DNA from: Phycisphaerales bacterium
Lineage (GTDB): Bacteria; Planctomycetota; Phycisphaerae; Phycisphaerales; UBA1924
Direction: 5' to 3'
Assembly: GCA_030680655.1 (NCBI GenBank)
Contig: JAUXUZ010000433.1
Span: forward strand, 1-25,442
DNA: 25,442 bases
Every line of letters starts with the position of its first letter. Position 1 is the stretch's first letter. The translations under genes were made by a program, and so were the position numbers. Below are positions 16,933 to 25,231 of the stretch, one piece after another. The notes beneath the pieces were generated by a model. It was given only the letters and a program-made list of their open reading frames with translations. It searched no databases and was not told where the DNA came from.

Positions 16933-17607
16933 ATGGTCGCTTCGCTGACGGGAACGCTCATCGCGCTTGAAGGCACCGCGGCGACGGTGCGACCGGCTGG
17001 ACCGGTGGGCGATGCCGTTTCGCTTGAGGTGCTGCTGCCGGCCTACCTGGCCGAGCGCCTATTGACGCACGTTGGCGAAGCCGTCACGCTCGCCACGTTC
17101 CTCTACTTTGAGGGGCAGGGGCAGGGGACCAGCTTCGAGCCGCGCCTGCTGGGGTTCGCCACCGCCGACGAACGCCGGTTCTTTGACCTGTTCACGACGG
17201 TCAAGGGGATCGGAAACCGCAAGGCGCTGCGGGCGATGGCCCAACCGCCCGCCGAGATCGCCGGCGCGATCGTGCGTGGTGACGCCAAAGCCCTCACGCA
17301 GCTACCCGAGATCGGCCGGAAACTCGCCGACACGATGATCCTGGAGCTCAAAGACAAGGTCGCGGCCTTCGCGTCGGCGGCATCACTCTCGCCGGAGCGA
17401 TCGGGAGTGTCCGGCCCCGTCCGCAGGGCGTCCTCCCAGCTCGAACCCGCGCTGACCGGCCCGGCCGGCGACGCGGTCGAGGCCCTGATCCGGCTGGGGG
17501 AGCTGCGCGTCGACGCCGAACGCCGCGTGCTCCGGGCGATCGACAAGCACAAGGGGCACGAGCTGCCCGTCGAGCGGCTGATTGCACTGGTCTTTGCGGG
17601 TGGATAA
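16933..17607 (+). CDS. ruvA: Holliday junction helicase subunit RuvA
   Basis: A 224-residue protein that binds four-way DNA junctions as a tetramer and loads the RuvB motor for branch migration. Domain I (about 1-65) is an OB fold beginning MVASLTGTLIALEG; domain II (about 80-145) has two helix-hairpin-helix motifs, TVKGIGNRKALRAM and LPEIGRKLADTMILELKDK; after a loose Ser/Pro/Arg-rich linker (about 148-175) domain III (about 178-223) is the mobile RuvB-contacting bundle. The start at 16933 is supported by AAGGGA (16921-16926) 6 nt upstream; the longer frame upstream is the shadow of the FabZ-like gene. ruvB and ruvC are not adjacent. Confidence 0.93.
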   Translation: MVASLTGTLIALEGTAATVRPAGPVGDAVSLEVLLPAYLAERLLTHVGEAVTLATFLYFEGQGQGTSFEPRLLGFATADERRFFDLFTTVKGIGNRKALRAMAQPPAEIAGAIVRGDAKALTQLPEIGRKLADTMILELKDKVAAFASAASLSPERSGVSGPVRRASSQLEPALTGPAGDAVEALIRLGELRVDAERRVLRAIDKHKGHELPVERLIALVFAGG

Positions 17608-17680
17608 GTAGAGAACGCCACCCTTCGGCACCATTGAGATTCTCTTCGCGGCAACTGCGGAAACCGCTCTGTGGGGCCGA

Positions 17681-17691
17681 TACCGTCCGCC
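17681..17691 (+). promoter_or_regulatory. Possible -10 box for a leaderless guanylyltransferase transcript
   Basis: TACCGT (17681-17686) lies 5 nt before the ATG at 17692; there is no Shine-Dalgarno sequence. Confidence 0.35.
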
Positions 17692-18810
17692 ATGCGCTAC
17701 GCGATGATCATGGCCGGTGGAGCGGGTACGCGTCTGTGGCCCATGAGCCGCAACGCCCAGCCGAAACAGTTGCTCCCTCTTATCCGCGGCGAAGCGAGCG
17801 CCGCCGCGATGAGCCTGCTGCAGGTCTCCGCGCAGCGCATGGATGGGCTCGTCCCGCCCGAGCGGAGGTTCATCTGCACCGGTGAAGCCTACCGCGAGCC
17901 GATCCGCGCCGCCCTCCCGGCGTTCACCGAAGACCAGATTCTCGGCGAGCCGGCCGCCCGCGACACCGTCAACGCCGTCGGTTTCACTGCGGCGGTGCTG
18001 CACAAGCTCGACAAGGACGCGGTGTTTGCGGTCTTTACCGCCGACCACGTGATCGAGCCGCAGGAGGCCTTCCGGCAGCGCGTCGAGGTCGGGTTCAAGC
18101 TCGTTGAGCAGGACCCCAGCAGGCTCGTCACCTTCAGCATCAAGCCGACCTACGCCGCGACCGGCTTCGGGTACATCGAGCGCGGCTCACCGATCAACGA
18201 GAAGTGGGCCTCGGGCGCGTTCCAGGTCGTTCGGTACGTTGAGAAGCCCAACCTGGCGCGGGCGCAGGCGTACCTGGCGAGCGGCATGTTCAGCTGGAAC
18301 AGCGGCATGTTCGTGTGGAAGGCCGCCACCGTGCTCGACTGCATCAAGCGGTTCAAGCCCGAGTCGTACGAAGGGCTGATGAAGATCCAGGCCGCGTGGG
18401 GCACCCCCACGCAGCAAGCGGTGCTGAGCGAGGTCTATCCAACCCTCCCCAAGATCAGCGTTGACTACGCCATCATGGAGCCCGCCAGCACGGACAAACT
18501 CGTGCGCGTCTGCACCGTGGAGATGGACCTGAAGTGGCTCGACGTCGGCTCGTGGCCCTCCTACGGCGAGACGCTCGCCGCCGACGAGCAGGGCAACCGG
18601 CGCGGCGGCGTGCTCGCCGCCGACCACGCCGTGCTGGTCAACAGCCGCAACAACCTCGTCGTCTCCAGCGACCCGGCCCACACCGTGAGCCTGCTGGGGT
18701 GCGACGACCTCATCGTCGTGCACACGCCCGACGCGACACTCGTCATGCCCCGCGACAAAGCGGAGGACCTCAAGCTCGTCCACGCCGCCCTCGCCCCGCG
18801 CTTGAAGTAG
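17692..18810 (+). CDS. manC: Mannose-1-phosphate guanylyltransferase
   Basis: A 372-residue nucleotidyltransferase making GDP-mannose from mannose-1-phosphate and GTP, a precursor for polysaccharides and glycoproteins. It opens MRYAMIMAGGAGTRLWPMSR, the G-G-x-G-T-R-L-W-P signature, with PKQ at 24-26 as the family lysine site; further on are FTADHVIEP, YVEKPNLA, MFSWNSGMFVWKA (sugar-binding loop), KISVDYAIMEPA and WLDVGSWPSY. The protein ends without the C-terminal isomerase domain of bifunctional enzymes, so it is a single-function form. The ATG at 17692 is chosen over an upstream in-frame ATG at 17671 because the family starts right at the nucleotide-binding strand. The symbol follows common usage for monofunctional forms. 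Confidence 0.9.
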   Translation: MRYAMIMAGGAGTRLWPMSRNAQPKQLLPLIRGEASAAAMSLLQVSAQRMDGLVPPERRFICTGEAYREPIRAALPAFTEDQILGEPAARDTVNAVGFTAAVLHKLDKDAVFAVFTADHVIEPQEAFRQRVEVGFKLVEQDPSRLVTFSIKPTYAATGFGYIERGSPINEKWASGAFQVVRYVEKPNLARAQAYLASGMFSWNSGMFVWKAATVLDCIKRFKPESYEGLMKIQAAWGTPTQQAVLSEVYPTLPKISVDYAIMEPASTDKLVRVCTVEMDLKWLDVGSWPSYGETLAADEQGNRRGGVLAADHAVLVNSRNNLVVSSDPAHTVSLLGCDDLIVVHTPDATLVMPRDKAEDLKLVHAALAPRLK

Positions 18811-18854
18811 CCCGTCGGCCGCCCGCTCCCACCGGTCACCACACGGTGCAAACC

Positions 18855-18867
18855 TACGCTTGCGCTC
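18855..18867 (+). promoter_or_regulatory. Possible -10 box for a leaderless ruvX transcript
   Basis: TACGCT (18855-18860) lies 7 nt before the GTG at 18868; no Shine-Dalgarno sequence is present. Confidence 0.35.
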
Positions 18868-19326
18868 GTGCGTCACCTCTGCATCGACCTCGGCGACAAG
18901 CGCACCGGCCTGGCCGTGGGTGACACCGTTACCCGCCTGGTCTCACCCCTTGAGGTGCTCGAGGTTCCCGTCAGCCGCAACAGCGGCGGCGACCTGCTCG
19001 CAGCAATCGAAAAGGCGGTGACCGAGCAGGGGGCCAGGGCCCTGGTCGTCGGGCTCCCGTACAACATGGATGACTCCGAGGGGCCGCGTGCCAAGACCGT
19101 CCGGGCCTTCGCCGGCCGCATCGCTCTGGCCACCGGGCTGCCGCTCCACTTTCAAGACGAACGCCTCACCTCCGTCGCCGCGGACTGGACGATGGCACGC
19201 TCGGGACTGACCCGCGGCCAAAAAAAGGCCCGGCGCGACGCCCTCGCCGCCGCGGAGATCCTTCGGGACTACTTCGGAACACTCCCCCTGGCAACATCTA
19301 CCCTCCCTCCACCGGCGAACCCATAA
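18868..19326 (+). CDS. ruvX: Putative pre-16S rRNA nuclease / Holliday junction resolvase-like YqgF
   Basis: A 152-residue RNase H-fold protein: MRHLCIDLGDKRTGLAVGD with acidic D7, GLPYNMDDSEGPRA, FQDERLTS with E98 and KARRDALAAAEIL with D124, the three carboxylates expected to hold the catalytic metal ions. In E. coli YqgF takes part in maturing the 5' end of 16S rRNA; a Holliday-junction role was proposed from the fold. The C-terminal TLPLATSTLPPPANP tail is poorly conserved and probably disordered. GTG start because the conserved strand begins immediately. 30 nt separate it from the next gene. Confidence 0.9.
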   Translation: MRHLCIDLGDKRTGLAVGDTVTRLVSPLEVLEVPVSRNSGGDLLAAIEKAVTEQGARALVVGLPYNMDDSEGPRAKTVRAFAGRIALATGLPLHFQDERLTSVAADWTMARSGLTRGQKKARRDALAAAEILRDYFGTLPLATSTLPPPANP

Positions 19327-19356
19327 ACGCCAGCCGCGCTCTCTACAGGAAGCACC

Positions 19357-20256
19357 ATGCTCATGACCAGCTACACCGCCGCGTTGATGATCGCCGGGCT
19401 CGCGTTGCAGCCACCGGCGGCCCTCCCTCCCCAGCCTGCGGCCGAGCCGCTGCCGGCGGTGGCCCCCGAAGTGCTGCCGAGCGTCGATAGCGTGCTCACG
19501 AAGCTTGAGACCGCCGACAAGGGCCTCTCAAGCCTCTCGGCCGCAATCCGGCTCATCAAGCGACCGCCCGCGATCGAGGGCGGCGGGCTGCACGTGCGCT
19601 ACGGCATCCTCAAGTTCACCAGCGCCAACGACGCGAAGGGCCGTCCGCAGCGCCGGTTCGCCATCGACATCGACACCGTCATCATCGACGGGCGCGCCCG
19701 CGACGACCGCCAGTCGTTCGTCTTCGACGGGCGCTACCTGCTCGAGACGCTGCCGAAACAGAAGACGTACGTGCGCCGCCACATCGTCGGGCAGGACCAG
19801 AAGACGGACCCGCTGCGCATCGGTGAGGGCCCCTTCCCGATCCCCGTCGGGCAGCGCAAGGACGACCTGCTCGCCCGCTTCAACGTCAGCGTCGTGCCCT
19901 CGCTCGAGTCTTCGCCAGACAACGTCAACCTGCGGCGCATCCTCTTCAACTGCTTGCAGTTGAAGCTCATCCCGAAAGAAGGCACTGACCAGGCCTAGGC
20001 GTTCACCGAGATCCGCCTGTGGTACCGCTCCAGCGACATGCTCCCCCTGTTTGCGCTCACGCAGAACACCGACGGCTCATCCAACGAGGTCTTCCTCGAC
20101 GACATCATCAAGAACCCGCCGATCCCCGACGTCGCCTTCGACACCAAGGCGCCCAGCAAGGCCGAAGGGTGGACCGGCGAGGAACAGGACCTGCGTGACA
20201 AGGCCGTCGTCGCGCCCGGTGACCCCATGGCCCTGCCCCCCAGCCAACCCAAGTAA
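19357..20256 (+). pseudogene. LolA-like outer-membrane lipoprotein carrier gene interrupted by an in-frame TAG
   Basis: One continuous reading frame of 299 sense codons runs from ATG 19357 to TAA 20256 except for TAG at 19996-19998. Before it: a signal peptide (MLMTSYTAALMIAGLALQ), a Pro/Ala linker, then a LolA-like periplasmic beta fold (VLTKLETADKGLSSLSAAIR, SFVFDGRYLLETLPKQKTYV, GEGPFPIPVGQRKDDLLARF). After it, in the same frame: AFTEIRLWYRSSDMLPLFAL and FLDDIIKNPPIPDVAF, the expected C-terminal half of the same fold. LolA-like proteins ferry lipoproteins across the periplasm. TAG could be one change from CAG (Gln). AGGAAG (19347-19352) serves the start. Pseudogene, read-through or a sequencing error cannot be separated here. 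Confidence 0.75.
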
Positions 20257-20265
20257 CCACCCACG

Positions 20266-22959
20266 ATGAACCACCCGCGCAGCGCACAGCACACGACACC
20301 GCTCAAGCGCGGGTACACCGCGGCCGCGGTCGCCATCGCCACGCTGCTGACCGCTGCGCTGCGGGCACAACCGGCCGACGAGCCGGGCGACGGCACGCCC
20401 GCGCTCGACGCGCAGGTGGTTAGCGCGATCTCCGCGCCGTACCTCAAGGCCGAGGAAGCCGCCGCGCTGCGCGTCAAGCACGGCGTCCCCACCGCGGCCG
20501 ATCTGTCATCGCCCGCCGCGCGGGCGGTGCACGCGCTCCAGCGTGGCAGCTACCTCGACCCCTCTCTTTCAGACCCGGTCGCCGACCCGCTCGACCGGGC
20601 CGCGGCAGCCCTCGCCCGCGGCGACTTCGCCACGGCCGAGCCGCTGCTGCAGCAGGGTGACACGATGCGGGCCACGCGCCTCCGCGCGGAGATGGCCTTC
20701 ACGCTCGGGCACACCCAGTCGGCACTCACCGCCGCAAGGGCGGGCGTGTCCCGGCTGCTGTCAGGCTCGCTCACCTCCGCCGATGAGATCGTCGACGGCG
20801 TCTTGTGTGCCGCCATGCTCGCCAGGGCCACCGACACCTCCACGGCCAACGGCGGCGACCACCAGGCCATGATGGCGTTCCTCGCCAAGGCCCGCGAGAT
20901 CGACCCGTTCTCGTGGCGCGTGCCCCTCGCCGAGGCGCAGCTCCTGCTGGACAAGGACAACTACGCCGAAGCTCGCGCGGCGGCGGTCCAAGCGCTGACG
21001 CACAACCCAGCGTGCGCCCAGGCGCTGGTCGTGCTGGGCGACCTCTCGGTGAGTTCCTTCAACCTCGACATCGCCCGCTCGATCGCCGACAAGCTCGACC
21101 AGCTCGCGTCAATGGCCGCACCGGACGCTCAGCAAGATGCGCTCACGCTGATCCTCTCCAAGGCGCCCCCCTCGCTCGAGGCCGCTTACCTCCGCGCCCG
21201 CGCCTCGCTCCGCCAGAACGAGGCCGACGAAGCAGCCGACGAGCTCGCGTACGCGGCCAGACGGTTGCCCGATGCTCCGCTGGTCGCCGAGATGCAGTGC
21301 GCGCTGGCCGCCGCCAGCTTTGACGCCGCCGCGCTGACGGGCGCTCTCAACGCGTACAGGGCACGCTTTGCCACAAGCGCCGCGGCCGAGGCACGCGTGG
21401 GCCAGACCCTCAGCGACCTTCGCCAGTACGACGCGGCGATCGAGCACCTCTTACGCGCTCGCGAGCTGGCGCCCTACTGGCCCGCGCCGCAGATCGACCT
21501 GGGGCTCGTGCTCGTGCAGGCCGCCCGCGACGAAGAGGCCCGCCAGACCCTCGAGGCCGCAACAAAGCTCGACCCGTTCAACGTGCGCGCGGCGAACTCA
21601 CTCCGGCTCGTCACCGAGATCGCCACCTACACGCGCACCGAGACCCCCCACTTCATCGTCCGCGCCAAGCCGGGCGTTGACACGCTTCTGGCCGCCGAGA
21701 TCGCCGCGGGGATGGAAGCGAACCACGCGATCGTGACGGGCAGCGACGCCGGCTCGCTCAACTACTCCCCTCCCGTCAAGACATACATCGACCTCATGCC
21801 CGACCACGCGTGGTTCGCCGTGCGCATCGCGGGCCTCCCGCGCATCCACACCATCGCCGCCAGCACCGGGCCCGTCATCGCGATGGAGACCCCGCGCGAG
21901 GGGCACGGCCACACCGGAACGTACGACTGGCCCCGCGTCCTCCGGCACGAGTACGCCCACACCGTCGGCCTGTCGCGCACGTCCAACCGCATGCCCCACT
22001 GGTTCACCGAGGCGCAGGCTCAGTACCTCGAGCACGCCCCGCGCGATTACAACACCGCCCGCCTGCTCAGCGAGGCCTACCAGTCGAACGGGCTCTTTAG
22101 CTTCACCGAGATCAACACCGCCTTCACGCGCCCAAAGAAACCGACCGACCGACAGCTCGCTTACGCCCAGGGGCAGTGGATGTACGAGTACATGGTCGAG
22201 CGGTTCGGCGCGGCCGCCCCGCTCACGCTGATGGACCTCTTCGCCAAGGGCACACGCGAAGAAGCGGCCGTGCAGCAGACCTTCCACATCTCGCGCGAGC
22301 AGTTCCTCGCCGACTTCAAGGTCTGGGCTAAGGGGCAGCTCATCGCCTGGGGCATGCTCACGCCAGACGGAGAGCCCTCGCTCGAGTCGCTGGTCAAAGG
22401 CCTCCCCAGGGCCGAGGACGGCGGAGACCCTACCCCGTCAACCGAGCAGATCAGCGCCTGGGTGAAGGACCACCCCGGCAACCCCGACCTCCTCCGCCTG
22501 CTGCTGCAAGCGGCGATCGACAGCCGCCAGGGCGTGCTGTTGGACACCGACTTGACGCTCTTTCAGCGCTACACACAGGTCCGCCCGGTCGATCCGTTCC
22601 CGCACCAGCAACTCGCCCGCATCTACCTCTCGCAGGGCAAGCCGCAGGAAGCCATCGTGCACCTTGAGTGGCTCGATGCGCGCGAAACGATCTCCCCCGT
22701 TTTCGCCACGCAGCTCGCGGGCCTCTACGCCCAGGGCGCAAGCTGGGACCTCGCCGCGGCCAAGTCCGAACGCGCCGCGCGGATCGCCCCCTACAACGCT
22801 TCGGCACGCGAGCTCGCGGCGACCATCGCCGTGCAGCTGAGAGACTTCGCAACCGCCCGCCGCCACCTGACGTTCCTCGCGGCGCTGGAGCCCGACCGTG
22901 AGGTCCACGCCAGGCGGCTCGAGGCCCTCAAGAAGCTCGAAACGGCAACGCCGCAATAG
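20266..22959 (+). CDS. Secreted TPR protein with HExxH zinc-peptidase (peptidase MA-like) domain
   Basis: An 897-residue exported protein. The N-terminus has a basic region and hydrophobic segment (YTAAAVAIATLLTAALRAQ) as signal peptide. Residues about 110-450 are TPR-like helical repeats (for example YAEARAAAVQALTHNPACAQ, YDAAIEHLLRARELAPYWPA). Residues about 460-690 form a gluzincin-type domain with HEYAH (H561, E562, H565) and WFTEAQAQYLE (E582 as likely third zinc ligand). The C-terminal third (about 720-890) returns to TPR-like repeats. Likely a periplasmic or surface metallopeptidase or its scaffold; substrate unknown. It starts 10 nt after the LolA-like gene, without a clear Shine-Dalgarno sequence, so it probably shares that transcript. 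Confidence 0.8.
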   Translation: MNHPRSAQHTTPLKRGYTAAAVAIATLLTAALRAQPADEPGDGTPALDAQVVSAISAPYLKAEEAAALRVKHGVPTAADLSSPAARAVHALQRGSYLDPSLSDPVADPLDRAAAALARGDFATAEPLLQQGDTMRATRLRAEMAFTLGHTQSALTAARAGVSRLLSGSLTSADEIVDGVLCAAMLARATDTSTANGGDHQAMMAFLAKAREIDPFSWRVPLAEAQLLLDKDNYAEARAAAVQALTHNPACAQALVVLGDLSVSSFNLDIARSIADKLDQLASMAAPDAQQDALTLILSKAPPSLEAAYLRARASLRQNEADEAADELAYAARRLPDAPLVAEMQCALAAASFDAAALTGALNAYRARFATSAAAEARVGQTLSDLRQYDAAIEHLLRARELAPYWPAPQIDLGLVLVQAARDEEARQTLEAATKLDPFNVRAANSLRLVTEIATYTRTETPHFIVRAKPGVDTLLAAEIAAGMEANHAIVTGSDAGSLNYSPPVKTYIDLMPDHAWFAVRIAGLPRIHTIAASTGPVIAMETPREGHGHTGTYDWPRVLRHEYAHTVGLSRTSNRMPHWFTEAQAQYLEHAPRDYNTARLLSEAYQSNGLFSFTEINTAFTRPKKPTDRQLAYAQGQWMYEYMVERFGAAAPLTLMDLFAKGTREEAAVQQTFHISREQFLADFKVWAKGQLIAWGMLTPDGEPSLESLVKGLPRAEDGGDPTPSTEQISAWVKDHPGNPDLLRLLLQAAIDSRQGVLLDTDLTLFQRYTQVRPVDPFPHQQLARIYLSQGKPQEAIVHLEWLDARETISPVFATQLAGLYAQGASWDLAAAKSERAARIAPYNASARELAATIAVQLRDFATARRHLTFLAALEPDREVHARRLEALKKLETATPQ

Positions 22960-22989
22960 ACGCAGCATGATCCGCACGCACTCTGCACC

Positions 22990-23013
22990 AGCCCTGTGCG
23001 GCAGCACAGGGCT
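22990..23013. terminator. Hairpin between convergent genes, possible bidirectional terminator
   Basis: AGCCCTGTGC (22990-22999), loop GGCA, GCACAGGGCT (23004-23013): a perfect 10-bp stem in the 63-nt gap between the TPR gene and the FKBP gene. No T-run follows on either strand, so termination efficiency is uncertain. Confidence 0.6.
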
Positions 23014-23022
23014 CGTTGCCGC

Positions 23023-23355
23023 TCAGTCGGCCAGCCCGATCACACCCAGCAACTCGATCTCGAAGATCAAGTCCGCCTTGCCGGGGATGTCGGGCGGGGA
23101 GCCCCACTCGCCGTACGCCTTCTGCCACGGGATCGTCAGCTTGCGCTTACCGCCGACCTTCATCCCCGGGATCCCCTCCTGCCACCCCAGGATCAAGTCG
23201 CCCAGCGGGAACGTGATCGGGTCGCTCCCGATCGACGAGTCGAACTCCTTGCCCGTCAGCAGCGTGCCGCGGTAGTGCACCTTCACCGTCGCGCCCTTCT
23301 TGCACACGGGGCCGTTGCCAACCTTGATCTCTTCAATCTTTACCGGCTGTGACAT
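23023..23355 (-). CDS. FKBP-type peptidyl-prolyl cis-trans isomerase
   Basis: A compact 110-residue single-domain FKBP with no signal peptide, so cytoplasmic. Core residues are present: VHYRGTLLTGKEFDSS (Tyr and Phe-Asp of the pocket), LGWQEGIPGMKVGGKRKLTIP (Trp at the pocket floor) and KAYGEWG (Tyr), ending IFEIELLGV. It catalyses rotation about prolyl peptide bonds and assists folding. The ATG has AAGGAG a few nt upstream. It is separated from the upstream two-domain FKBP by a strong terminator, so the two paralogues are transcribed independently. Confidence 0.93.
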   Translation of the reverse strand: MSQPVKIEEIKVGNGPVCKKGATVKVHYRGTLLTGKEFDSSIGSDPITFPLGDLILGWQEGIPGMKVGGKRKLTIPWQKAYGEWGSPPDIPGKADLIFEIELLGVIGLAD

Positions 23356-23380
23356 GCGTGACTCCTTTTCAATCTCAGCA

Positions 23381-23412
23381 GAAAGAAACGGGCGGGCCGT
23401 CAGGCCCGCCCG
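23381..23412 (-). terminator. Intrinsic terminator of the two-domain FKBP gene
   Basis: On the minus strand a perfect 10-bp stem CGGGCGGGCC / GGCCCGCCCG with loop TGAC (23389-23412) is followed by TTTCTTTC (23381-23388), 22 nt after the stop codon. Confidence 0.9.
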
Positions 23413-23434
23413 ATCGGTTCAATCAGCTACTCGA

Positions 23435-24337
23435 TCAGCGTGACGGAAGGTTCCGCACCGCGATCAGTTCAACCTCGACCACCAGCGACACGCTTGCTGG
23501 ACGCTTGATGTCCGGGAGCGGGGCGTTCTGGTTCAGCTGCGCCGGCACCGTGATCCGCCGCTTGCCGCCGACCTTCATCCCCTTCATCGCTGCGTCGATC
23601 GCCGCGTTCTCGCCCGGGATCCAGATGTACGGCTTCGCCGCTGTTGAACTCTCAACTTCGGTGCCGTCGGCCGTCTTGACGGTGTGAGCCGTCACGCAGA
23701 CGGCGGACTTGCCAACCTCTTCGCCCGTGCCCACCGTGATGTCCTCAGAACCGGGCGTGTCGATCAGCTCAACCACGAACACCAGGTCGGAGTTGGCGGG
23801 GATCGTCACATTCCCGTTCTGATCGCGCTTCTCCTGCGGCCCGTAGGCCAGCGCCGCGGGGATCGTCAGCCGGCGAATGCCGCCCGCCTTCATGCCCGGC
23901 AGACCCTGGGTCCACCCCGGGATCACGCGGTTCAGGCTGAACACCGCGGGCTCTGGGTGCTGGAAGGCCGGGTCCCACGACGAATCAAAGGCTGCGCCGC
24001 CGTCCTTCAACGTGCCGTGGTAGTTCGCGACAACCGCGCTGTCGGCGGCCACCGCTGTGCCGGTGCCGATGACAAAGTCTTCCACGATCAGGCCGCCGGG
24101 GAGTTCCTGACGCAGCAGCGGCTTGGCGTCGGCGGGGATCTCGTACTTCTTGGCGGGCTGGGCGACTGCCGGGGCAACGGGGATGCCCGGCTGCACCGCC
24201 GAAGGAGTCGGCGCAGGCTCAGCAGGCACCGGCGCGGGGGCAGGTGCCGGTGCCGGAACCGGCGCTGGCGCAGGCGGCTGCGCGAGGGCCACGGTCATCA
24301 CACATACGACGCCAACGACACCGGCAAGCTTCCGCAT
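23435..24337 (-). CDS. Secreted two-domain FKBP prolyl isomerase
   Basis: A 300-residue protein with a signal peptide (MRKLAGVVGVVCVMTVALAQ) and a Pro/Ala-rich linker (about 20-47) that could span periplasm or cell wall. The first FKBP domain (about 78-193) keeps the pocket: NYHGTLKDGGAAFDSS, VIPGWTQGLPGMKAGG and LAYG. The second (about 197-297) is recognisable from GENAAIDAAMKGMKVGGKRR and VVEVELI but lacks the pocket Trp and the AYG tyrosine, so it is probably not catalytic and may bind clients or form dimers. An AAGGA-type site precedes the ATG. It acts as an extracytoplasmic folding helper; an outer-membrane or lipoprotein location is not indicated. Confidence 0.88.
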   Translation of the reverse strand: MRKLAGVVGVVCVMTVALAQPPAPAPVPAPAPAPAPVPAEPAPTPSAVQPGIPVAPAVAQPAKKYEIPADAKPLLRQELPGGLIVEDFVIGTGTAVAADSAVVANYHGTLKDGGAAFDSSWDPAFQHPEPAVFSLNRVIPGWTQGLPGMKAGGIRRLTIPAALAYGPQEKRDQNGNVTIPANSDLVFVVELIDTPGSEDITVGTGEEVGKSAVCVTAHTVKTADGTEVESSTAAKPYIWIPGENAAIDAAMKGMKVGGKRRITVPAQLNQNAPLPDIKRPASVSLVVEVELIAVRNLPSR

Positions 24338-24413
24338 AATGGGTCCTTTTTCAGAGTGCGAATGGAACGGCTGAGTCTAGGTCAAAGCCTCCACGATCGC
24401 GCACCGCGACGGC

Positions 24414-24447
24414 CAACGCAAAGGCCCCGGGCGCAGCGCCCGGGGCC
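24414..24447 (-). terminator. Intrinsic terminator of the TlpA-like gene
   Basis: A nearly perfect G/C palindrome at 24423-24447 (10-bp stem GGCCCCGGGC with a 5-nt loop) is followed on the minus strand by TTTGCGTT (24414-24422). It starts 27 nt after the stop codon. Confidence 0.8.
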
Positions 24448-24473
24448 AGAAGTTCAAACCTGTTTCCGCCCGA

Positions 24474-25145
24474 TTACTTCAGCGCGGTCTTCTTGCTGTC
24501 GGCCGCGGCCTTGAGGGCCTTGGCAAGCGCGCCGTCCATCGACGCAGGGTGCCCGATGTAGGCGACCTTGCCGTCGTGGCCGACGATGAACGCGCACGGG
24601 ATGCCCCCCTGCTTGGCGGCCTGCATCCAGTCCTTGGACATCGCACGGTTGGCATCAAAGGCGACGCGGTAGCCCATGCCCTCGCCCTGCTTCTCCACAA
24701 ACTTCTGAACGCCGGCGAGACGGGTGTCCTCGGGCTGCTTGCCATCCTTGCCCGCCTTGGGCACGCGCTCGCTCGAAGCAACGCCGATGACGACCAGCTC
24801 GGGGTGGTCCTTCTGGATCTTGGTCAGGTGCGGGATGCTGGTGATGCACGGCCCGCACCAGGTTGCCCAGAACTCGACGACGTAGACCTTGCCGTTCTCG
24901 ATCGACTTGACCTCTTCGCCCTTCACCCAGGCATCAACCTTGATCGCGGGCGCCTTGTCACCAACCTTGAGCGACGCGGGGGTCTCATCCTTCTTCTTAT
25001 CGCCCTCGCTCCCCTTGGGAACGACGATCTTCGTGGGCGCGACCGGCTTGCCCGCGTCGGGCGTCTTGTCACCCGGCTGCGGTTCGGCCATGACCGAGCC
25101 CGCCGCGATCACCAGCGCCAACGCCGAAAGAGTCAACTTGCACAT
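24474..25145 (-). CDS. Secreted TlpA/ResA-like thiol-disulfide oxidoreductase
   Basis: A 223-residue protein with a signal peptide (MCKLTLSALALVIAAGSVMA), a charged Lys/Asp/Pro linker (about 21-58) and a thioredoxin-like domain of the AhpC/TSA-TlpA class: VGDKAPAIKVDAWVKG, VVEFWATWCGPC (C97, C100) and the cis-proline GGIPCAFIV (P183). An extra cysteine (C184) follows the cis-proline. Such proteins reduce disulfides outside the cytoplasm, often in cytochrome c maturation or repair; no cytochrome genes are nearby. The ATG at 25145 has GGAG 7 nt upstream, and TACGAT (25197-25202, minus strand) is a possible -10. The Cys at position 2 is too near the N-terminus to be a lipobox. Confidence 0.9.
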   Translation of the reverse strand: MCKLTLSALALVIAAGSVMAEPQPGDKTPDAGKPVAPTKIVVPKGSEGDKKKDETPASLKVGDKAPAIKVDAWVKGEEVKSIENGKVYVVEFWATWCGPCITSIPHLTKIQKDHPELVVIGVASSERVPKAGKDGKQPEDTRLAGVQKFVEKQGEGMGYRVAFDANRAMSKDWMQAAKQGGIPCAFIVGHDGKVAYIGHPASMDGALAKALKAAADSKKTALK

Positions 25146-25231
25146 TCGAATGCTCCAGAGTGTGAGAGGAAGAACGCCGCCCGTCCGCGAGGTTCAATCG
25201 TACCAGACCCGGCAAGGCGACGGGGCCAAAC

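Noticed and set aside
17608..17691. tRNA or small RNA gene in the ruvA-manC gap
   Set aside because: 84 nt of fitting length, but no cloverleaf arms or T-loop sequence are visible.
19996..19998. Genome-wide recoding of TAG as an amino acid
   Set aside because: TAG is used as the ordinary stop of the OPT (13046-13048), guanylyltransferase (18808-18810) and TPR (22957-22959) genes.
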